NCBI GenBank assembly: GCA_905214245.1
Contig: CAJMLO010000016.1
Coordinates: 1 to 19,760, forward strand
Reading direction: 5' to 3'
Length of the DNA: 19,760 nt
Origin: an uncultured bacterium
GTDB taxonomy: Bacteria; Bacillota; Clostridia; TANB77; CAG-508
The position numbers were made by a program, and so were the translations under genes. Positions 15,047 to 19,760 of this stretch are shown in pieces. The first letter of the stretch is position 1, and each line of letters begins with the position of its first letter. The notes under the pieces are model-generated. The model searched no databases. It was not told the DNA's origin and saw only the letters and a list, made by a program, of their open reading frames with translations.

Positions 15047-15646
15047 AAATTCCAACAGTGTAGAGATATTATGAGAGGAAATGGACGGGCTGAAGAGATT
15101 GCTCTTATGACTCCTATTTTGGAAGGAACTTCAGGTGATGGAAGGAAAATGAGTAAATCTTATGGAAATGCTATTGCAGTATTGGAAGATTCAAATGAGA
15201 AATTTGGCAAGTTTATGTCCATAAAAGACGAACAAATAATGCCATATTTTAGGTGCTTTGCATTTATGAATAATCATGAAAAAGCCCAACTTGAAAGCTT
15301 TATTGAGGAAAATCCTTTTGAAGCAAAGAAACAGTTAGCATCTTTCTTTGTATCTTTACAAACTAAAGATATCACTCAAGGAGAAAAAGCTAGAGCTGAA
15401 TTTGAAAGGAAATTTTCTAAAAGGACTATAAATGCAGAAGATTGTATTGAAATCAAGTTAGAAGATGGAGATACTTTTTATACTGCATTGAGCAGAGTAA
15501 AACTTATGAGCAATTCAGAACTGCGAAGAATGTTTATTGGAAAAGCCGTTAGGAATGTTGAAGACGGTCAGATTTATGACAAAGATGTTTTGGCTACGAC
15601 TGGAAAAATCAGAGTAGGTAAAAGAATCTTTGTGAATTTTGTATAA
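15047..15646 (+). pseudogene. tyrS: C-terminal half of a tyrosyl-tRNA synthetase
   Basis: Homology starts right after the radical SAM stop codon (KFQQCRDIMRGNGR from 15047) and runs to 15646; the first ATG is 15071. It includes the KMSKS loop (SGDGRKMSKSYGN), DSNEKFGKFMSIKDEQIMPYF, the anticodon-binding region and a C-terminal S4-like RNA-binding domain (MSNSELRRMFIGKAVRN, RVGKRIFVNF). The N-terminal catalytic Rossmann part with the HIGH motif and tyrosine pocket, about half of a normal synthetase of some 400 residues, is missing, so it cannot charge tRNA. No T-box leader and no good Shine-Dalgarno are present. It is best read as a remnant; an intact tyrS should exist elsewhere. Confidence 0.75.
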
Positions 15647-15668
15647 ACCGAATATTTAATTTCTTCCA

Positions 15669-15701
15669 CCAGTTTGCTATGTAACAAACTGGGGAATTTT
15701 T
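15669..15701 (+). terminator. Terminator after the tyrS remnant
   Basis: CCAGTTTG (15669-15676) pairs with CAAACTGG (15685-15692) around an 8-base loop, followed by GGAATTTTT. It lies 22 bases after the stop codon. The 200 or so bases between this and the next hairpin are plain AT-rich DNA with no gene that I can support. Confidence 0.75.
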
Positions 15702-15905
15702 ATGATAAGATAGAGTTGCTATACGATTCAAAAAAGAATTATCAAAATTTTTAAAATATTTCTCATATTATTTATACTTAAAATTTTTATTTTTAACAAT
15801 TATATTGTAAGTTGACTACAATAATTAAAATGAATAAGTTACTATATTATATTGTATTACGCTTGTAGATTAATGCAATAAATTTACTAAATAGCAGAAT
15901 CAATG

Positions 15906-15931
15906 AAAAAAGGCCTCGAATGAAGCCTTTT
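15906..15931 (-). terminator. Terminator of the sigma/anti-sigma operon
   Basis: On the - strand, AAAAGGC pairs with GCCTTTT around a 9-base loop, followed by further T. The stem starts at the stop codon of the anti-sigma gene. Confidence 0.7.
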
Positions 15932-16640
15932 AATATATTTCAATAATTTTATCATCATCATTTTCAAGCATTTCATTTAAGATTTGCTCTTTATTTGAAT
16001 TTTCAAAGCCAATGTTGTATGAATATGAATTATTATTATATTGTAAATTTGATATTTTACTATTGCTAATATCTAAAAATTTCGCAAGTTGGTTTGTCAT
16101 ATCATTAATATATTGTTTAGTTACCCCATGTACAATTAATTTGTAATTTTGAATTTTATTTATAGATTCATCTAATTGTAATATGTATATTTTGGTATAA
16201 TTTTTTTCGTTTTCAGATATTTCAGAGTCAGTTATTGTTTGTGTAGCAACATAATATGAAACATTGGAAGATGAATAATTATAACCAAATATTGAATGAA
16301 ATATATCTATATTACCATTTTCGTCTATTATCCATAAATAATTAGGTATTATAAAAATAACTATAATAATTGTCAAAATAATTGTAATTATCAATAATGA
16401 AATTGCACTTCTTTTAAAAATAGTATTTTTCTTGTTTAGCATTTTTAAGAAATCAATTTCTTTTTCTTCATAGATATCTTTTAACAACAATTCACCATTC
16501 ATATTTTTTAGAGTGTTTGCACAATTTGGACAATTTTTGATATGATTTTTAATATAATCATTTGTTGCATGTGAAGTCAAACTTTCAATGTAATTTGGTA
16601 ATAAATCTTTTACAATTTCACAATCATTTTTTGAACTCAT
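15930..16640 (-). CDS. Zinc-finger anti-sigma factor, membrane bound
   Basis: A 236-residue protein with a cytoplasmic anti-sigma zinc-finger domain at the N terminus (residues 5-45: CEIVKDLLPNYIESL, then His33-x3-Cys37-x2-Cys40 in HIKNCPNC), one membrane helix (about 79-101) and an extracytoplasmic part of about 130 residues with no motif I recognise. It should hold the adjacent sigma factor inactive until an envelope signal releases it. The start codon overlaps the end of the sigma gene by 17 bases, which implies translational coupling and fixed stoichiometry. The signal cannot be told from the sequence. Confidence 0.85.
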   Translation of the reverse strand: MSSKNDCEIVKDLLPNYIESLTSHATNDYIKNHIKNCPNCANTLKNMNGELLLKDIYEEKEIDFLKMLNKKNTIFKRSAISLLIITIILTIIIVIFIIPNYLWIIDENGNIDIFHSIFGYNYSSSNVSYYVATQTITDSEISENEKNYTKIYILQLDESINKIQNYKLIVHGVTKQYINDMTNQLAKFLDISNSKISNLQYNNNSYSYNIGFENSNKEQILNEMLENDDDKIIEIY

Positions 16641-17121
16641 TTGAATTATCCTCCTTTAATTTTTCTTTTCCTCTATAAAATGTTATTCTAGCCCAAGATT
16701 CAGATTTTCCCATTAACAAACCAATTTCTTTAAAACTTAAATCACCACAAATCCTAAATAAAATTACTTTTTTTGTTGTAATATTTAATGAATCAATTTG
16801 TTCATACAATTTTTCTTTTAAAATCTTATCGACTATGCTAGTTTCTAAATCAGAAGTAATATCAGATACTGATTCAAAATTTTCTATAGGAATTTTAGTT
16901 TTTTCTTTTTTTAAATGCTTGTACCATAAAAATTTAGCAATTTGACATAGCCAAACTGATATTTTACAGTTTCCTTGAAATTTATCAATGCTTTTGATTG
17001 CACAGAAAAAAGTTTCTTGGGTTAAATCTTCAGATAATTCTACATTATTAGTAATACATAATAAAAAGTTATATACTGTTTTTGAGTATTTTTCATATAT
17101 TTTCTGTATATCATACACCAA
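16624..17121 (-). CDS. ECF-type RNA polymerase sigma factor
   Basis: A 165-residue sigma-70 family protein with only regions 2 and 4, as in extracytoplasmic-function sigma factors. Region 2 (about 6-70) has YNFLLCITNNVELSEDLTQE, where EDLTQETF is typical of core-binding region 2.1/2.2. Region 4 (about 105-155) ends with the helix-turn-helix LSFKEIGLLMGKSESWARITF. The start is TTG 17121 with AGGAGG 6 bases upstream; an in-frame GTG at 17118 is also possible. It ends with TGA inside the start of the anti-sigma gene. It presumably directs transcription of its own operon from the ECF-like site at 17409-17434. Confidence 0.9.
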   Translation of the reverse strand: MVYDIQKIYEKYSKTVYNFLLCITNNVELSEDLTQETFFCAIKSIDKFQGNCKISVWLCQIAKFLWYKHLKKEKTKIPIENFESVSDITSDLETSIVDKILKEKLYEQIDSLNITTKKVILFRICGDLSFKEIGLLMGKSESWARITFYRGKEKLKEDNSNEFKK

Positions 17122-17137
17122 AATTGTCCTCCTAAAA

Positions 17138-17377
17138 TTAGTATAAAGAATTAGCTTCTTCTTTTGTTAACATGTTTGACTCAAGAAAATGTTCAATTAT
17201 ATTTTGTCTTAAAGTTTTATCTTCAATAGCTTGAATTTTTTGCTTAACTTCGTTTTTGGCGTTTGAGTCTATTGGAAATAGATGTGAACTTAGATAATTG
17301 TATGTACCAATAGCAATTATTAAGATTAATAAAAAAATTACAACAAAAATAATAAATGATTTTACACTCTTTTTCAT
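17138..17377 (-). CDS. Small membrane-anchored protein of the sigma operon
   Basis: A 79-residue protein with a basic N terminus (MKKSVKS), one hydrophobic helix (about residues 8-28) and a polar, helix-rich tail that ends in LTKEEANSLY. I do not recognise a family. ATG 17377 is chosen because GGAGG (17390-17386) lies 8 bases upstream; a longer open frame to 17443 has no ribosome binding site. It is the first gene of the operon, 16 bases before the sigma gene, so it may take part in sensing or be a main product of the regulon (inference). Confidence 0.7.
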   Translation of the reverse strand: MKKSVKSFIIFVVIFLLILIIAIGTYNYLSSHLFPIDSNAKNEVKQKIQAIEDKTLRQNIIEHFLESNMLTKEEANSLY

Positions 17378-17408
17378 TGCGGACACCTCCTTATATTTTA
17401 TATATAAG

Positions 17409-17434
17409 TACATTTGAATTAATAAAATGTTACA
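17409..17434 (-). promoter_or_regulatory. Possible ECF-type promoter of the sigma operon
   Basis: On the - strand, TGTAAC (17434-17429), 16 bases, TGTA (17412-17409). This resembles the AAC...16...CGTA/TGTA layout of ECF sigma promoters and sits 32 bases before the first gene of the operon. It would make the operon self-regulated. Confidence 0.45.
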
Positions 17435-17437
17435 AAA

Positions 17438-17473
17438 AATCATGCCAAAATTATAAAAAAATTTGGCATGATT
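17438..17473 (-). terminator. glmS terminator
   Basis: On the - strand, AATCATGCCAAA pairs perfectly with TTTGGCATGATT, followed by TTTTTG. The hairpin lies about 10 bases after the glmS stop and separates it from the sigma operon. Confidence 0.85.
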
Positions 17474-17481
17474 TGAAAATT

Positions 17482-19323
17482 CTATTCAACCGTTACAGAT
17501 TTTGCAAGATTTCTTGGTTTATCAACATCTAGACCTTTATTTTTTGAAATATAGTAGGCAAGAAGTTGAAGTGGAACTACCGCTAAAATAGGTGAAAGTA
17601 GTGGATTTGTATCAGGTATATTTATCACATAATTAAAATGAGTATTTGGAAGTATTTTGTTTGTTATAACAAGAGTTTTTGCTCCTCTTGTAATTACTTC
17701 CTGCATATTACTAATTGATTTTTCAATCAATTTTTCATCTGTGATAATTCCTATTACTGTCACATCATTCTCAATAAGTGCAATAGGTCCATGTTTTAAT
17801 TCTCCTGCGGCATATGCATCAGAGTGAATATATGATATTTCTTTTAATTTAAGAGAACCCTCCAAAGAAGTAGAATAATCAGTTCCACGACCTAGGAAAA
17901 ACATATCTTTTTCTGTGTATACTTTTTTAGCAAATTCTTTTATAACAGATGTATCATCCAAAATTGTTTCAATTTTTGAAGGCAAATCAAATATGTCAGA
18001 TTTTAGAGCTTCAATCTCATCTTGACTGCATCTTTCAAGTATTTCTGCAAAGTGAAGTGCAAGTATTGCTAAAAGCACAACTTGTGATGTGTATGCTTTT
18101 GTTGATGCAACTGCAATTTCAGGTCCAGCATGTGTATATATAACATAATCTGCTTCTCTTGTGATTGAGCTACCTATAACATTTGATATAGCAAGAGTTT
18201 TTGCACCTTGTAATTTTGCAAGTTTTAATGCAGCAATTGTATCTGCAGTTTCTCCAGATTGACTTATATAAATACACAATGTTTTTTCATCAATTAGAGG
18301 TTCTCTGTATCTAAATTCTGATGCAATGTCAACTATTACTGGAATTTTGCATAATCTCTCTAAAATTGTTTTACCTGCAAGGCCTGCATGCATTGCAGTT
18401 CCACAGGCTACAATATATATTTTATTTACAGAGTTTAAATATTCTTTTGAAATTTCTAAATCCTCAAATGAACATTTTTCTCCAAGTTTAAATCTTGATC
18501 CAATTGTTTCTCTTACAGAAGTTGGTTGCTCAAAAATTTCTTTTAGCATAAAATCCTCATATCCGTCTTTTTGGGTAGAGTTTGCATCCCAATCAATATT
18601 TTTAATAGCTTTATTGTGAGCTGTAAGAGAATTATCATAAAAACTAACTTTATCTCTTGTAATTACAGCAAATTCATTGTCATCAGGTAGATAAAAGTTT
18701 TTTGTATGCTCTAAAATAGCAGGGATATCTGATGCAATAAAATTTTCACCTTCAGATGTTCCAATAACAAGTGGACTGTCTTTTCTTACTGCAATTATTT
18801 CGTCAGGAAATAGGGGAGAAATAACACCAAGTGAATAACTTCCTTTTAAATCGTCAACAGCTGATTTTACAGCACTTAAAAATTTATCTTCATGTGTTTG
18901 AACACCATTATGAAAATAGTAGTGTATTAAATTTGGTATTACTTCCGTATCTGTTTGAGATGAAAAAGAATATCCTTTACTACTTAAAAAATTCTTTAAA
19001 TCAATATAGTTTTCTATTATTCCATTATGGACTACGGCAAAGCTTTTGCTGTTATCCATATGTGGATGCGCATTTTCTTTTGATGGTTTTCCATGAGTTG
19101 CCCATCTTGTATGAGCAATACCAACTGTTGCGTTAAGTTCATTTATTCCATCAATATTATATAAATTATTTACTCTTCCTTTATCTTTTTTTATAGATAT
19201 TTTGTCACCTTCAATTGTTGCAATTCCGGCTGAATCATATCCTCTATATTCAAGACATAATAAGCCATTAATTAGTATTGGTGTAGCCTTTTTGCTACCT
19301 ATGTATCCTACAATTCCACACAT
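17482..19323 (-). CDS. glmS: Glutamine-fructose-6-phosphate aminotransferase (isomerizing)
   Basis: Makes glucosamine-6-phosphate from fructose-6-phosphate and glutamine, the first step toward UDP-GlcNAc for peptidoglycan. It has 613 residues, the normal length. The class II glutaminase domain (about 1-230) starts with Cys2 as nucleophile (MCGIVGYIGS) and has LEYRGYDSAGIA, HTRWATHG and HNGIIENY. Two SIS sugar-isomerase domains follow: IVACGTAMHAG with YISQSGETADT, then FLGRGTDYSTSLEGSLKLKE and SDAYAAGELKHGPIALI. The C terminus KPRNLAKSVTVE is typical. The start has AGGAGG 7 bases upstream. Its mRNA leader carries a glmS ribozyme, so expression should fall when glucosamine-6-phosphate is plentiful. 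Confidence 0.98.
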   Translation of the reverse strand: MCGIVGYIGSKKATPILINGLLCLEYRGYDSAGIATIEGDKISIKKDKGRVNNLYNIDGINELNATVGIAHTRWATHGKPSKENAHPHMDNSKSFAVVHNGIIENYIDLKNFLSSKGYSFSSQTDTEVIPNLIHYYFHNGVQTHEDKFLSAVKSAVDDLKGSYSLGVISPLFPDEIIAVRKDSPLVIGTSEGENFIASDIPAILEHTKNFYLPDDNEFAVITRDKVSFYDNSLTAHNKAIKNIDWDANSTQKDGYEDFMLKEIFEQPTSVRETIGSRFKLGEKCSFEDLEISKEYLNSVNKIYIVACGTAMHAGLAGKTILERLCKIPVIVDIASEFRYREPLIDEKTLCIYISQSGETADTIAALKLAKLQGAKTLAISNVIGSSITREADYVIYTHAGPEIAVASTKAYTSQVVLLAILALHFAEILERCSQDEIEALKSDIFDLPSKIETILDDTSVIKEFAKKVYTEKDMFFLGRGTDYSTSLEGSLKLKEISYIHSDAYAAGELKHGPIALIENDVTVIGIITDEKLIEKSISNMQEVITRGAKTLVITNKILPNTHFNYVINIPDTNPLLSPILAVVPLQLLAYYISKNKGLDVDKPRNLAKSVTVE

Positions 19324-19394
19324 AAAAATTCCTCCTAGATATTAAATATCTAAAAAAGCATTACAAATAAAAGGCTATTCTATTAGTTTTGTAT

Positions 19395-19519
19395 ACTGAT
19401 ATTACTATCAGGTTTTTGCTAATATTTATGGCAATAACCTAAATGCCAGGAAACCATCCGCCGAATCTTTCGATAAGTTTCCATCCTCGTCAACACATAT
19501 ATTTTGTGTCCAGGCGCTT
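19395..19519 (-). ncRNA. glmS ribozyme
   Basis: The leader of glmS holds a glmS ribozyme, which cleaves its own mRNA when glucosamine-6-phosphate binds and so exposes it to degradation. On the - strand the signature runs AGCGCCTGGACACAAAAT, GTTGACGAGGATGG, CTTATCGAAAGATTCGGCGG, ATGGTTTCCTGGCATTTAGG and GTTATTGCC, followed by a hairpin CTGATA...TATCAG (19412-19397) for the P4 arm. Cleavage is expected between A19518 and G19517. All core blocks are intact. The 3' limit is approximate. An inverted repeat AGATATTTAATATCT (19351-19337) lies between the ribozyme and the glmS ribosome binding site. Confidence 0.95.
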
Positions 19520-19579
19520 TTTATTTATAAATTATCCTCCTTTCAAAAAGTGTATTTGCAAGACTTCTCTAGTTATGTC

Positions 19580-19611
19580 ATTATATTACTATAGATTCAA
19601 AATTGTGTCAA
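19580..19611 (-). promoter_or_regulatory. Promoter of glmS
   Basis: On the - strand, TTGACA (19611-19606) then either TAATAT at 17 bases (19588-19583) or TATAAT at 20 bases (19585-19580). This gives a leader of about 60 bases before the ribozyme cleavage site. A GGAGG sequence within it (around 19537) has no start codon behind it. Confidence 0.55.
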
Positions 19612-19652
19612 ATTAATTAATGAATAAACTGGCAAAAATTTGTTCTTGAGTA

Positions 19653-19681
19653 TTGATTTTTATATCCTTACATGATATACT
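19653..19681 (+). promoter_or_regulatory. Promoter of the second toxin-type leader
   Basis: TTGATT (19653-19658), 17 bases, TATACT (19676-19681). The -10 and the 8-base distance to the conserved leader are the same as at 7965-7979, while the other bases differ. Confidence 0.65.
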
Positions 19682-19689
19682 AGTTCTTG

Positions 19690-19760
19690 TAGGAAATGAG
19701 AATAAGCAGATGTGGTTTGCCACTTTTAATCCACAACTTATGTTGTGAGTGAGGAGGTGG
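19690..19760 (+). ncRNA. Structured 5' leader of a toxin-type mRNA (copy 2, cut by window end)
   Basis: The first 26 bases are identical to 7979-8004. Hairpin A is GTGG (19712-19715) with CCAC (19720-19723); hairpin B is CACAAC (19732-19737) with GTTGTG (19742-19747), loop TTAT. The window ends inside GGAGGTGG, the ribosome binding site that in copy 1 lies 4 bases before the start codon, so a small hydrophobic ORF is predicted to begin just beyond the edge. Confidence 0.6.

Noticed and set aside
15071..15646. A complete small tRNA-synthetase-like enzyme working with the radical SAM protein
   Set aside because: It starts in the middle of the synthetase catalytic domain, lacks the HIGH/tyrosine-binding half, and has no good ribosome binding site, so a remnant is the simpler reading.
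15702..15905. Possible small gene or promoter in the AT-rich gap after the tyrS remnant
   Set aside because: Only a TTGACT with no properly spaced -10 and short AT palindromes were seen; no supported ORF or RNA.
19520..19560. Short leader ORF before the glmS ribozyme, because of GAAAGGAGG
   Set aside because: No start codon follows within reach and a TAA comes five codons on; probably chance purine-rich sequence.

Overview
The window looks like a chromosomal segment of a low-GC, spore-forming member of the Bacillota (class Clostridia), probably an uncultured or gut-type lineage. The grounds are very AT-rich DNA, strong Shine-Dalgarno sequences (GGAGG), a clear Spo0A, a clostridial-type sufCBDSU operon, a glmS ribozyme and a class D-like sortase. 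TAA, TAG and TGA all act as stops, so the code is standard. Most of it is ordinary housekeeping DNA. The unusual content lies in three short stretches without long ORFs: 7.9-8.3 kb, 13.9-15.7 kb and 19.65-19.76 kb.

Left part, + strand (1-7.9 kb): a sortase cut by the window edge and broken by a one-base frameshift; a HlyC/CorC-type membrane protein with CBS domains; a membrane-anchored WG-repeat protein; a run of three close genes (methionine gamma-lyase/aluminium-resistance family PLP enzyme, BaiN/HI0933-type flavoprotein with a frameshift inside its dinucleotide-binding loop, YigZ/IMPACT protein); then spo0A with its own promoter.

7.9-8.3 kb: an apparent type I toxin-antitoxin locus. A 36-residue hydrophobic peptide is preceded by a structured leader. 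A convergent antisense RNA has a perfect TTGACA-17-TATAAT promoter and its own terminator. The promoter and leader recur at the right edge of the window (19.65-19.76 kb), with base changes that preserve a hairpin, so a second member of the family probably begins just outside.

8.3-13.4 kb, - strand: the sufC-sufB-sufD-sufS-sufU iron-sulfur cluster assembly operon, with an 11-bp perfect inverted repeat bracketing the -10 of its promoter. A divergent GNAT acetyltransferase follows on the + strand.

13.9-15.7 kb: a candidate RiPP (ribosomally made, modified peptide) locus. A 34-codon peptide gene with strong signals and a terminator is followed by a separately promoted radical SAM enzyme. The enzyme stops part-way through its SPASM-like region and is abutted, in the same frame, by the C-terminal half of a tyrosyl-tRNA synthetase. 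This looks like a deletion or recombination scar, or an assembly chimera.

15.9-19.6 kb, - strand: a three-gene operon (small membrane protein, ECF-type sigma factor, zinc-finger anti-sigma factor) with an ECF-like promoter. Upstream of it is glmS, controlled by an intact-looking glmS ribozyme. No tRNA, rRNA, CRISPR array or insertion sequence was seen.
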